Shown here one piece after another: positions 33,397 through 41,392 of a stretch of DNA of 54,467 nucleotides; the stretch's first letter is position 1, and the number at the start of each line of letters is the position of its first letter. The notes beneath the pieces are model-generated. The model was given only the letters and a program-made list of their open reading frames with translations, was not told the origin of the DNA and searched no databases. The stretch is from JAICSD01 sp035637115 (GTDB taxonomy: Bacteria > Acidobacteriota > Vicinamibacteria > Vicinamibacterales > 2-12-FULL-66-21). The stretch is from contig DASPXV010000076.1 in assembly GCA_035637115.1 (NCBI GenBank), positions 1 through 54,467 of the forward strand, written 5' to 3'. Both the position numbers and the translations under genes were made by a program.

Positions 33397-36300
33397 ATGA
33401 CACGCGTGTTTGCCAGCTTCCTCGCGGCGCTGGTTCTCGTACCTCTTTGCGCCGCGGCCCAGGATTTCCGCGGCGGCATCCGCGGCACGGTCACCGATGC
33501 CACCGGCGGCGTCCTCCCCGGCGTGACGGTGACGGTCACCAACGCGGAGACGAAGATCGCGCAGACCTCCGTCACCGACGATAAGGGCCTGTTCGAGATC
33601 CTGTATCTCAACGCGGGCACCTACACCGTCAGCGCCGAGCTGTCGGGCTTCAAATCCGTGGTCCGCACCGGCAACGAGGTGCGCGTCGGCGATGTGCTGC
33701 GGCTCGACGTCACGCTGCAGACCGGCGGCGTCTCCGAGACCGTCGAGGTCAGGGCCGACACGCCGCTGTTGAACACGACCACCGGCATCAGCGGGACGAC
33801 GATCGACAGCAAGCAGATTGCGGAGCTGCCGCTCGGCGACGGGACCGCATACATGCTGACGCGACTCGCGCCGGGCATTGCCGATTCATCAGACCTGCAT
33901 TTCGCGCGTCCCGCCGACAACGGCAATCTCGCGGGCATCGTCGCCAACGGTGTCCAGGGGGGCAACGAGTTCACCATCGACGGCGCGCCGAACATGTCGA
34001 ACGCGCGCGGTGTCGGGTTCTCGCCGCCGTCCGATGCGATCTCGCAGTTCAAGGTGCAGACCAACGCGTTCGATGCGCAGACGGGGCACACCGCCGGAGC
34101 GGTGGTGAACCTGGCGCTCAAGAGCGGCACCAACTCGCTGAAGTTTGCCGGCGGCTACTTCAACCGGAACGACAGCCGTTCGTCCACGCCGCTCCTGACG
34201 ATCCGCGCCAAAGGCAGGAAGCCGACGCGTGAGTACAACCGCTACACCGGGACGCTGAGCGGGCCGATCGTGCGGAACAAGACGTTCTTCATGGCTTCGT
34301 TCGAACATCTGCGCGACGTGCAGCCGGAGCCGGCGAGTTACACGGTGCCGACGGAGAAGATGCGCTCGGGGGACTTCAGCGAGTTCACGACGCAGGTCTT
34401 CGATCCCGCCACGGCGACCGGCACCAACGCGACGCGCACCGCGTTTGCCAACAATACGATTCCGGCCGGACGGATCAATCCCGTCGCGACGGCGTACGCC
34501 GCGCTCTATCCGCTCCCGAACCGCCCGGGCACGGTCGCGAACTACTTCACCAACCAGCTGCGTCCCTACGACTACAACTCCGGGATGGGGCGCGTCGATC
34601 ACAACTTCACGTCGAACGACCGCCTGTTCGTGACCGGCTACTGGAACAAGCGGCGCGAGGATCGCTACAACTGGGCGCAGGACGCCGCGAACGCGAGCGA
34701 CGGCGGGGCGATTGGCGGCTTCCTCGTCACGAAGGGCTTCGATTACCGCAGCAACGCCGGCGTCACCGGCGGCTATACCTCCGCGCTGTCGCCGCGCCTC
34801 CTGCTCGACGTGCGCACCAGCTGGGCACGGTTCGGCGAGAGCCGCGATCCGGCGCAGGAATTCGATCTGGCCAAGCTCGGATTCTCGCCGACCGCGCTGC
34901 AGCTGATGGGAGATTTCCGTTACCTGCCGCTCTTCACGTTCGGCAGCTTCAGCACGACGAACGAGAATTCGACGATTGCGTCGCTCGGCGCGCGCCGGTC
35001 GGACTGGGGCAACGGATTCAATCGTCCGATGGACACCGCCTCGGCGGCGCCGACGCTGACGAAGATCTGGGGCGAGCACACCGCGCGCACCGGCTATGAC
35101 TGGCGCTGGCAGCGCTGGAACATCACCAACGACGGCTTCCCCGGCGGCCGTTATCAGTTCAACGGCGCCTACACGCGCGCGAACAACTCCGCGGCGCTGA
35201 ACGACCGCGGGCAGGCGTGGGCGCAGTTCCTGCTGGGGCTGCCGACCGCCGCGACCGGTGCGGTCGCCACGCCCGGCACGCAGTCGAGCCAGTTCGAGAT
35301 CGCGTCGCCGGGCGAATTCACGCAGATGTACCACGGCCTCTTCGTGCAGGACGACTGGCGCGTGAATCCGAAGCTGACGCTCAATCTCGGGATGCGCGTC
35401 GAGATCAACTCGGGCATGAAGGAGAGGCAGAACCGGAACCTCGCCGGCTTCGACTTCTCCGCGAGCAACCCGATCGATGCGGCGGCGCGTGCCGCGTACT
35501 CGCTTAATCCGATCGCGGAGATCCCGGTCAGCACGTTCAAAGTCACGGGCGGTCTCGCGTTCGCCGATGGCGCCGTCAATAAAACAGTGACCAAGGCGCT
35601 GCCGCGCGGCGCCTTCTCCTACCTGCTGAACGAGCGCACGAACCTGCGCGGCGGCTTCGGCCTGTTCTCGTACGATTACTTCTTCGAGAACATCAACCAG
35701 GCCGGCTTCTCGCAGGCGACCCCGGTACTCGTCACGCAGGACAACGGGGTGACGTTCACCGGCGCGACGTTGTCGAATCCGATTCCGAGCGGTCAGCTCA
35801 CGCAGCCGGTCGGGAACGCGCTCGGCCTGCGCAGCCAGCTCGGACAGAATCTCGGCACCCTCTACCAGCCCGATCGCGAGGCCGCCTATTACCGGCGCTG
35901 GGAAGTCGCGCTGCAGCGCGACTGGCGCGGCGGCTGGCTGACATCGCTCACTTACATCGGCTCGCGCGGCGTGAACCTGCCCGTCACGCGGCAGAACAAT
36001 AATATCCCGCTGCAGTACTTGTCCACGTCGCGCAGCCGCGACACCGCCAACGAATCGTTTCTGTCCGCCAACGTGACGAACCCGTTCGCGGGCCTGCTCG
36101 CCGGCAGCACGATTAACGGTGCGACGGTCGCGCGCTCGCAGCTGCTGCGGCCGTTCCCCGAGTTCGGCACCTTCGCGATCGAGGAATACAACGGGTCGGA
36201 TCGCTACGATGCGGCGACGGTCCAACTGGAGAAGCGATTCAAGAGCGGCAATTCGCTGACCGCGCAGTACACGCGATCGTCGCTGCACGACAAGTTGAGC

Positions 36301-36966
36301 TTTCTCAATCCGCAGGACAGCGTGCTCGAGGATCGCGTGTCACCCAACGATCGGCCGAACCGCTTCTCGCTTGGCACCAGCCTGCGGCTGCCATTCGGAC
36401 GGCAGGAGCATTGGGGCAGGTCATGGCACCGCGCCGTCGACGCTGTCCTCGGCGGCTGGCAGTTGAGCGGCACCTACCAATACCAGGACGGCTTCCCGCT
36501 GTCGTGGAACAGCGTCTATTACGACGGGTCGTGCGGGAGCCCGACATCGCTCGTCTCGCACATCGGCGAGAAGGTCAGCGGTGGCGTCGCCGGACTCGAC
36601 GTGCCCGCGTGGGACACATCGTGCTTCTACTTCCACGACGCGGCGGTGCAGACCAACGGCGTCGACGATCCAGTGAAGCAGCGCGCCGACCAGCGCATCC
36701 AGTTGAATAACAACGTGCGCTACTTCCCGTCGACGCTGCCGCGCGTGCGCACCGACAACCTGCACCTGCTCGACATCGGCCTCTACAAGAACTTCGCGCT
36801 GTCGCGCGGCATGAAGCTGCAGTTCCGGATGGAGGCGATCAATGCACTGAACTACACGGTCCTGTGGAACCCGGACACGAACCCGCGCAATGCGACATTC
36901 GCGTTCATCAACCAGGATCGCAACAATCCGCGCGATATCCAGATTGGCGCGCGTTTCACCTTCTAG
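33397..36966 (+). CDS. Oar-like TonB-dependent receptor 2, next to pectin genes
   Basis: Outer-membrane receptor of 1189 residues. The signal peptide is 1-21 (ends CAAAQ). A carboxypeptidase-regulatory domain follows (about 25-105: GIRGTVTDATGGVLPGVTVT, LYLNAGTYTVSAELSGFKSV), then the plug (about 110-240: LPLGDGTAYMLTRLAPGI, NGVQGGNEFTIDGAPN, TAGAVVNLALKSGTN) and the beta-barrel to the terminal aromatic residue (GARFTF). The ATG at 33397 has a strong AGGAGGAG site eight bases upstream. It is divergent from the pectate-lyase-like gene and upstream of a uronate-type operon on the same strand. The likely substrate is therefore pectic oligosaccharide, an inference from context. No SusD-like protein is present. 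Confidence 0.92.
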   Translation: MTRVFASFLAALVLVPLCAAAQDFRGGIRGTVTDATGGVLPGVTVTVTNAETKIAQTSVTDDKGLFEILYLNAGTYTVSAELSGFKSVVRTGNEVRVGDVLRLDVTLQTGGVSETVEVRADTPLLNTTTGISGTTIDSKQIAELPLGDGTAYMLTRLAPGIADSSDLHFARPADNGNLAGIVANGVQGGNEFTIDGAPNMSNARGVGFSPPSDAISQFKVQTNAFDAQTGHTAGAVVNLALKSGTNSLKFAGGYFNRNDSRSSTPLLTIRAKGRKPTREYNRYTGTLSGPIVRNKTFFMASFEHLRDVQPEPASYTVPTEKMRSGDFSEFTTQVFDPATATGTNATRTAFANNTIPAGRINPVATAYAALYPLPNRPGTVANYFTNQLRPYDYNSGMGRVDHNFTSNDRLFVTGYWNKRREDRYNWAQDAANASDGGAIGGFLVTKGFDYRSNAGVTGGYTSALSPRLLLDVRTSWARFGESRDPAQEFDLAKLGFSPTALQLMGDFRYLPLFTFGSFSTTNENSTIASLGARRSDWGNGFNRPMDTASAAPTLTKIWGEHTARTGYDWRWQRWNITNDGFPGGRYQFNGAYTRANNSAALNDRGQAWAQFLLGLPTAATGAVATPGTQSSQFEIASPGEFTQMYHGLFVQDDWRVNPKLTLNLGMRVEINSGMKERQNRNLAGFDFSASNPIDAAARAAYSLNPIAEIPVSTFKVTGGLAFADGAVNKTVTKALPRGAFSYLLNERTNLRGGFGLFSYDYFFENINQAGFSQATPVLVTQDNGVTFTGATLSNPIPSGQLTQPVGNALGLRSQLGQNLGTLYQPDREAAYYRRWEVALQRDWRGGWLTSLTYIGSRGVNLPVTRQNNNIPLQYLSTSRSRDTANESFLSANVTNPFAGLLAGSTINGATVARSQLLRPFPEFGTFAIEEYNGSDRYDAATVQLEKRFKSGNSLTAQYTRSSLHDKLSFLNPQDSVLEDRVSPNDRPNRFSLGTSLRLPFGRQEHWGRSWHRAVDAVLGGWQLSGTYQYQDGFPLSWNSVYYDGSCGSPTSLVSHIGEKVSGGVAGLDVPAWDTSCFYFHDAAVQTNGVDDPVKQRADQRIQLNNNVRYFPSTLPRVRTDNLHLLDIGLYKNFALSRGMKLQFRMEAINALNYTVLWNPDTNPRNATFAFINQDRNNPRDIQIGARFTF

Positions 36967-37010
36967 GCGCTATCTCGGGTCCCCGTGCGCGGAGGCCGAC
37001 AAGGCTCGAT

Positions 37011-37031
37011 ATAATTGGTCCGACCAATTAT
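37011..37031. promoter_or_regulatory. 21-bp palindromic operator and TATAAT box at the gntR start
   Basis: ATAATTGGTC, C, GACCAATTAT is a perfect palindrome with 10-base arms, of the TTGGTCNGACCAA type bound by FadR-subfamily GntR proteins. A perfect -10 hexamer, TATAAT (37010-37015), overlaps its left half and the gntR ATG (37030) overlaps its right end. A repressor bound here would block its own transcription. No good -35 is visible. Confidence 0.8.
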
Positions 37032-37773
37032 GCGGGGGGCCGAAGGAAGCACTGAACAGGTCGTCTCGTTCGTCCGGGGGCTGATCGACCGGGGGCGGCT
37101 GCGCCCCGGTGATCGGCTGCCGGCGGAGCGAGAGCTCGCGACGCAGCTTGGCGTCAGCCGCCCCTCGGTTCGCGCGGGACTGCATGCGCTGGCGGCAATG
37201 GGCGTCGTGCGGTCCCGGCACGGGTCCGGCACTTACATTCCGGATGGGCCGCCACTGCTCGGATCCGAGCCCCTCAGCTTTCTCGCGGCGCTGCACGGCT
37301 TCACCCGCGACGAGATGTACGAGGCGCGGCGGATCCTCGAAATCGAAGCGGCCGGCCTCGCGGCGGAGCGCGCCACGTCCGAGCATCTCGCGACGCTCGC
37401 GGAGGAAGTCGCCGGCCTGTTCGCCAACCGCGACAATCCGAATCTCTTTCTCGTCCACGACATCAATTTTCATCGCGCCGTGGCCGAGGCCGCGCGCAAC
37501 GCGATCGTCGGCGCGCTCGTCGGCATGGTGTCGGCGCTGTACTACGAGCGGCGCCGCGAGACGGCGGCGCGCGCGTCCGACAGCGATCTTCGCGACGCCG
37601 CCGAGGCGCATCGCCGGATTTACCAGTCCATCCGCGCGCGCGATCCAGAAGGGGCGAGACGCGCGATGAACGAACATCTGCTGCAGGCCGCCCGCTACCA
37701 GGCGCAGGAACAGGCCAAGCCGGAGACGAACACGGCCGAGGGGCGCGTCCAGAAGCGCCGGAAGAGCAGGTAG
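37030..37773 (+). CDS. GntR-family transcriptional regulator, FadR subfamily
   Basis: A 247-residue regulator. The N-terminal winged helix (about 10-75) has PGDRLPAERELATQLGVSRP, then SVRAGLHALAAMGVVRSRHG and SGTYIPDG. The C-terminal FCD all-helical ligand domain (about 95-225) has MYEARRILEIEAAGLAAERA, HDINFHRAVAEAARN and ARRAMNEHLLQA, with the Asp/His metal-ligand pattern of FadR-type sensors that often bind uronates or other acids. It heads the uronate-type operon and probably represses it and itself through the palindrome over its start. A TTG at 37015 is a possible longer start, but the ATG at 37030 is preferred. Confidence 0.92.
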   Translation: MRGAEGSTEQVVSFVRGLIDRGRLRPGDRLPAERELATQLGVSRPSVRAGLHALAAMGVVRSRHGSGTYIPDGPPLLGSEPLSFLAALHGFTRDEMYEARRILEIEAAGLAAERATSEHLATLAEEVAGLFANRDNPNLFLVHDINFHRAVAEAARNAIVGALVGMVSALYYERRRETAARASDSDLRDAAEAHRRIYQSIRARDPEGARRAMNEHLLQAARYQAQEQAKPETNTAEGRVQKRRKSR

Positions 37774-37783
37774 CCGCAGGGAC

Positions 37784-38557
37784 ATGGGACGATCGCTGTT
37801 CGATCTCACGGGCAAGACCGCTGTCGTTGTCGGTGGCACCAGCGGGATCGGCCGCGTGCTGGCGCTGGGGCTCGCGGACGCGGGCGTTGATGTCGTCGCT
37901 ACGGCGCGGCGGCAGAACCTGGTGGATGAAGTCGCCGCCGAGATCGAAGGACGCGGCCGGCGCACGCTGAAATTCGCATGTGACGTCGGCGACGAGTCGT
38001 CGCTCGCGGCGCTGCGCGACATGACGATCGGCGCGTTCGGGCACGTCGACATCGTCCTGAGCGCGGCGGGGATCACGCGCCGCGCGCCGACGCTCGAGAT
38101 GGACACGGCCGAATGGCAGCGGATCGTCGATGTGAATCTGATGGGCACGCTGCGCGCCTACAAGGCGTTCGCGCCCGCCATGATCGCGCGCAGAAGCGGG
38201 CGGCTGATCGGGATCGCGTCGCTGTCGTCGTTCGTCGGCCTTCAGGAAGTGAGCGCCTACACCGCGTCCAAGTCTGCCGTCGCCGGCCTGACGCGCGCGC
38301 TCGCCGTCGAGTGGGCGCCGCACGGCATCACCGTCAACGCGATCGCGCCTGGCGTATTCAAGACCGATCTCAACGCCGCGCTGCTCGAGGGACCTCGCGG
38401 ACAGGAGTTCCTGCTGCGCACGCCAATGAAGCGCTTCGGCCGGCTCGATGAGCTCGTGGGCGCCGCCGTCTACCTCGCGTCCGACGCCGCGAGCTTCGTG
38501 ACGGGGCAGTTGCTGGTGGTGGACGGCGGGTTACTGGCAAGCGGAGTCAACCAATGA
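37784..38557 (+). CDS. SDR-family oxidoreductase (KduD / gluconate 5-dehydrogenase-like)
   Basis: A 257-residue classical short-chain dehydrogenase. Cofactor motif VVGGTSGIG (residues 15-23), ACDVGD, the NAAG-equivalent SAAG, active serine in SLSSFVG and YTASK (Tyr-x-x-x-Lys), then NAIAPGVFKTDLN and DGGLLASG at the C-terminus. The opening FDLTGKTAVVVGG and closing DGGLLASG are typical of KduD (2-dehydro-3-deoxy-D-gluconate 5-dehydrogenase) and gluconate 5-dehydrogenase. In this operon it could act as KduD on pectin products, or replace UxaB/UxuB as tagaturonate/fructuronate reductase, producing the acid that the next enzyme dehydrates. Its stop overlaps the next ATG (ATGA). Confidence 0.9.
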   Translation: MGRSLFDLTGKTAVVVGGTSGIGRVLALGLADAGVDVVATARRQNLVDEVAAEIEGRGRRTLKFACDVGDESSLAALRDMTIGAFGHVDIVLSAAGITRRAPTLEMDTAEWQRIVDVNLMGTLRAYKAFAPAMIARRSGRLIGIASLSSFVGLQEVSAYTASKSAVAGLTRALAVEWAPHGITVNAIAPGVFKTDLNAALLEGPRGQEFLLRTPMKRFGRLDELVGAAVYLASDAASFVTGQLLVVDGGLLASGVNQ

Positions 38558-38889
38558 ATCCGGTGATTGTGATCAGCGACGCTGACAATGTCGCGACCGC
38601 GCTCGAGGCGCTGTCGCCAGGCACCGTGCTCGACGGCATCGGGTCCGTGACGGTTCGCGATCCGATCCCGCGCGGACACAAGATTGCATTGAGAGCGATT
38701 GCCGCCGGGAGCTCCGTGATGAAATACGGCAGCCCGATAGGCGTCGCGATCGCCGACATTCCGCCGGGCGCGCACGTTCACACCCATAACGTCTCGAGCG
38801 CGCGCGGACGAGGCGATCTCACGAGACATGACGCATCCGCGGCGGACGGCCGCATCGCCGAGCCGCCCGACGACAAAGGCAATCCATGA
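38554..38889 (+). CDS. UxaA-family dehydratase, small SAF-domain subunit
   Basis: A 111-residue SAF domain, the N-terminal part of altronate/galactarate-type dehydratases. Motifs: PIPRGHKIALRAIAAGSSVM, KYGSPIGVAIADIPPGAHVH and THNVSSARGRGDL. In E. coli UxaA this domain is fused to the catalytic domain; here it is a separate gene that overlaps the large-subunit ATG by four bases (ATGA), so the two should be made together. It probably binds substrate or helps gate the iron site of the large subunit. The C-terminal tail (DASAADGRIAEPPDDKGNP) looks disordered. Confidence 0.9.
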   Translation: MNPVIVISDADNVATALEALSPGTVLDGIGSVTVRDPIPRGHKIALRAIAAGSSVMKYGSPIGVAIADIPPGAHVHTHNVSSARGRGDLTRHDASAADGRIAEPPDDKGNP

Positions 38890-40064
38890 CCCCGCGCCCC
38901 ATCACGTTCCAAGGCTATCGCCGGCCCGATGGCCGCGTCGGCGTTCGTAACCACCTGCTCGTCGTCCCGACCGTGATCTGCGCCTCGGTTGTTGCCGAGC
39001 GCGTGGCGGCGGCAGTGGCGCCCATCGGTACCGCGTTGCCGCACACGGCCGGGTGCGGACAGCTCGGTCCGGACATGCACACGACGCATGACACACTCGC
39101 GGCGTACTGCGGTCATCCGAACGTCGGCGCCGTGCTGGTGATCGCGCTTGGCTGCGAGCAGGTCGTGGCGCAGCATCTCGCCAATGCGGCGCAGAAAGCG
39201 GGGAAGCCCTCGCAGATCGTGGCGATTCAGAGCGAGGGGGGCACGGTCCGCGCGACCGCGCGCGCGATCGAGATCGCTCGCGAGATGGTCGCGGCCCTCG
39301 CGCAGACGCCACGGGAAATGGTCGACTTGACGTCGCTGATCCTTTCGGTCAAGTGCGGCGGCTCCGACTACACGTCCGGCCTTGCGTCCAATCCTGCGCT
39401 CGGCAGGGTCGCTGACCGTCTCGTCGAGCTTGGCGGCTCCGCTGTCCTCGGCGAGATTGCCGAGATCATGGGCGCCGAACACCTGCTCGCAGCGCGTGCG
39501 CCAAATGCCGAAACGGCCGTCAGGCTGCTGCGCGTGATCAATCGAGTCGAATCGGAAGCGATGGCGCTCGGGCTCGACATACGCGGGACGCAGCCGTCAC
39601 CCGGCAACATCCGGGGCGGACTGACGACGATCGAGGAGAAGTCGCTGGGCGCCACGCACAAGGGTGGAGAGCGAACACCTCTGGCGGACGTGGTCGGCTA
39701 CGCCGCACCGATTGTGCGCAAAGGCCTGACGGTGATGGACACGCCGGGGTTGGACGTCGAATCGGTCACGGGCATGGTGGGCGGCGGCGCGCAGGTCGTC
39801 GTGTTCACGACCGGGCTGGGCACGCCGACGGGCAATCCGATCGCACCCGTGATAAAGATTACCGGCAACGCGCGCACGGCCGTGTCGATGGCGGATAACA
39901 TCGATCTGGACGTGAGCGGCGTGCTCGACAACCGCGAAACGCTCGACGCCGCGGCGGCGCGGCTCTTCGACGAAGTCGTGGCCGTCTGTTCCGGCCGCGA
40001 AACGGCGACGGAGCGGCTTGGCTTCCGCGAATTTGCTATCCATCGCCGCAACCCGACGATCTGA
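38886..40064 (+). CDS. uxaA: UxaA-family altronate/galactarate-type dehydratase, large subunit
   Basis: A 392-residue catalytic subunit of the altronate dehydratase family (aldonate to 2-keto-3-deoxyaldonate + water). It begins with the family signature FQGYRRPDGRVGVRNHLLVV and has HTAGCGQLGPD, CGHPNVGAVLVIALGCEQV, SVKCGGSDYTSGLASNPALG, and PGNIRGGLTTIEEKSLG. Cysteines in TAGCGQ, ALGCEQ and VKCGGSD may bind the iron centre. With the SAF subunit it would give KDG from altronate, feeding the kdgK/eda operon at 23.5-25.2 kb. Related members act on galactarate or sulfolactate, so the substrate is inferred from neighbours. Confidence 0.9.
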   Translation: MTPRPITFQGYRRPDGRVGVRNHLLVVPTVICASVVAERVAAAVAPIGTALPHTAGCGQLGPDMHTTHDTLAAYCGHPNVGAVLVIALGCEQVVAQHLANAAQKAGKPSQIVAIQSEGGTVRATARAIEIAREMVAALAQTPREMVDLTSLILSVKCGGSDYTSGLASNPALGRVADRLVELGGSAVLGEIAEIMGAEHLLAARAPNAETAVRLLRVINRVESEAMALGLDIRGTQPSPGNIRGGLTTIEEKSLGATHKGGERTPLADVVGYAAPIVRKGLTVMDTPGLDVESVTGMVGGGAQVVVFTTGLGTPTGNPIAPVIKITGNARTAVSMADNIDLDVSGVLDNRETLDAAAARLFDEVVAVCSGRETATERLGFREFAIHRRNPTI

Positions 40065-40081
40065 CGATCTAAGGAGACTTG

Positions 40082-41392
40082 ATGCCGCCTGCTTCGCCAG
40101 CCGTCAATGCATCCGATTCCGGCCTGGGTGCGCGCATCGGGCGCTACCGGTGGGTGATTTGCGCGCTGCTCTTCTTCGCAACCACGATCAATTACATCGA
40201 TCGCCAGGTGCTCGGCATCCTCGCCCCCGATCTGCAGAAGGAGATCGGCTGGAGCGAGCTCGACTACGGCCGCATCGTCATCGCTTTTCAGGTCTCGTAC
40301 GCGGTGATGATGCTCGTCTGGGGCCGCATCCTCGATCGCATCGGTACGAAGATCGGTCTCGGAATCGCGGTCACCTGGTGGTCGTTCGCGGCGATGGGGA
40401 CGGCGCTGGCGCGCAGTGCGATGGGATTCGGCTTCGCCCGGTTCATGCTCGGCGTCGGCGAGGCGGCGAACTTTCCAGCATCGATCAAGACCGTCGCGGA
40501 ATGGTTCCCCAAGAGCGAGCGCGCGTTCGCAACCGGCATTTTCAACGCCGGCACGAACATCGGCGCCATCGTCGCGCCGATCTCCGTGCCGCTGATTGCC
40601 GAGGCCTGGGGCTGGCGCGCCGCATTCGTCCTCACCGGCGCCCTCGGCTTTCTGTGGCTGATCGGCTGGTGGGCGATGTATCAGACCGCTGCCGTGCATC
40701 CCCGCCTGAAGGAGGCGGAACGCCGCTACATCCTCGACGGACTCGAGGAGCCGATCACAGCAAAGACGCCGCTCAGCGAAGTGCTCGGGTATCGCCAGCT
40801 GTGGGCGTTCGCGCTCGGCAAGATGCTGACGGATCCGATCTGGTGGTTCTACTTGTTCTGGCTGCCAAAATTCCTGGCGTCCGAGCACGGCATCCGCGGG
40901 AGAGCGCTGATTCCGTACCTCACGACGGTATACATCATCTCGGACGTGGGATCGGTCGTCGGAGGATATGTCTCCTCGGCATTGATCAAGCGCGGCTGGT
41001 CGGTGAATGCGGCGCGCAAGACGACGATGGGGATCTTCGCGTCCGTCGTGCCAACAGTCATCATTGCGAGCCAGACGAAGAGCGCCTGGCTGGCGGTCAT
41101 CCTCATCGGGATCGCCACTGCATGCCACCAGGGCTGGTCCGCGAACATCTTCACGTTGGCGTCCGACATGTTCCCGAGACGCGCGGTGGGCACCGTCGTG
41201 GGCTTCGGCGGCTTCGCCGGCGGCGTCGGCGGGATCCTGATTGCGGAGTTCGCCGGCCGGGTGCTGAACGCGAATCCGCGCTATTACCTGCCGATGTTCA
41301 TCGTAGCGGGCACGATCTATCTGGTCGCGCTGGCCGTGGTTCATAGTCTTGCGCCAAGGCTCGAGCCGGCGCCGATGAAGGGCGGCGCGTGA
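40082..41392 (+). CDS. MFS transporter, ExuT-like hexuronate/aldonate carrier
   Basis: A 436-residue major facilitator carrier with 12 predicted helices. It has the anion:cation symporter (ExuT/GudP-type) signatures ATTINYIDRQVLGILAPDLQ (helix 1), the loop motif WGRILDRIGTKIG, RFMLGVGEAANFPASIKTVA and WFPKSERAFATGIFNAGTNI. These strongly suggest uptake of hexuronates, hexonates or galactarate across the inner membrane. The ATG at 40082 has AAGGAG five bases upstream. Its TGA overlaps the GTG start of the LarA-family gene (GTGA), tying transport and the epimerase-like enzyme together. Confidence 0.92.
   Translation: MPPASPAVNASDSGLGARIGRYRWVICALLFFATTINYIDRQVLGILAPDLQKEIGWSELDYGRIVIAFQVSYAVMMLVWGRILDRIGTKIGLGIAVTWWSFAAMGTALARSAMGFGFARFMLGVGEAANFPASIKTVAEWFPKSERAFATGIFNAGTNIGAIVAPISVPLIAEAWGWRAAFVLTGALGFLWLIGWWAMYQTAAVHPRLKEAERRYILDGLEEPITAKTPLSEVLGYRQLWAFALGKMLTDPIWWFYLFWLPKFLASEHGIRGRALIPYLTTVYIISDVGSVVGGYVSSALIKRGWSVNAARKTTMGIFASVVPTVIIASQTKSAWLAVILIGIATACHQGWSANIFTLASDMFPRRAVGTVVGFGGFAGGVGGILIAEFAGRVLNANPRYYLPMFIVAGTIYLVALAVVHSLAPRLEPAPMKGGA

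Noticed and set aside
33889..36288. 799-codon minus-strand open frame
   Set aside because: Antisense to TonB receptor 2, no start context or domain; same shadow pattern as above.
37015..37029. TTG start for the GntR gene
   Set aside because: The TTG lies inside the operator and overlaps the -10 box; the ATG at 37030 gives a normal N-terminus.
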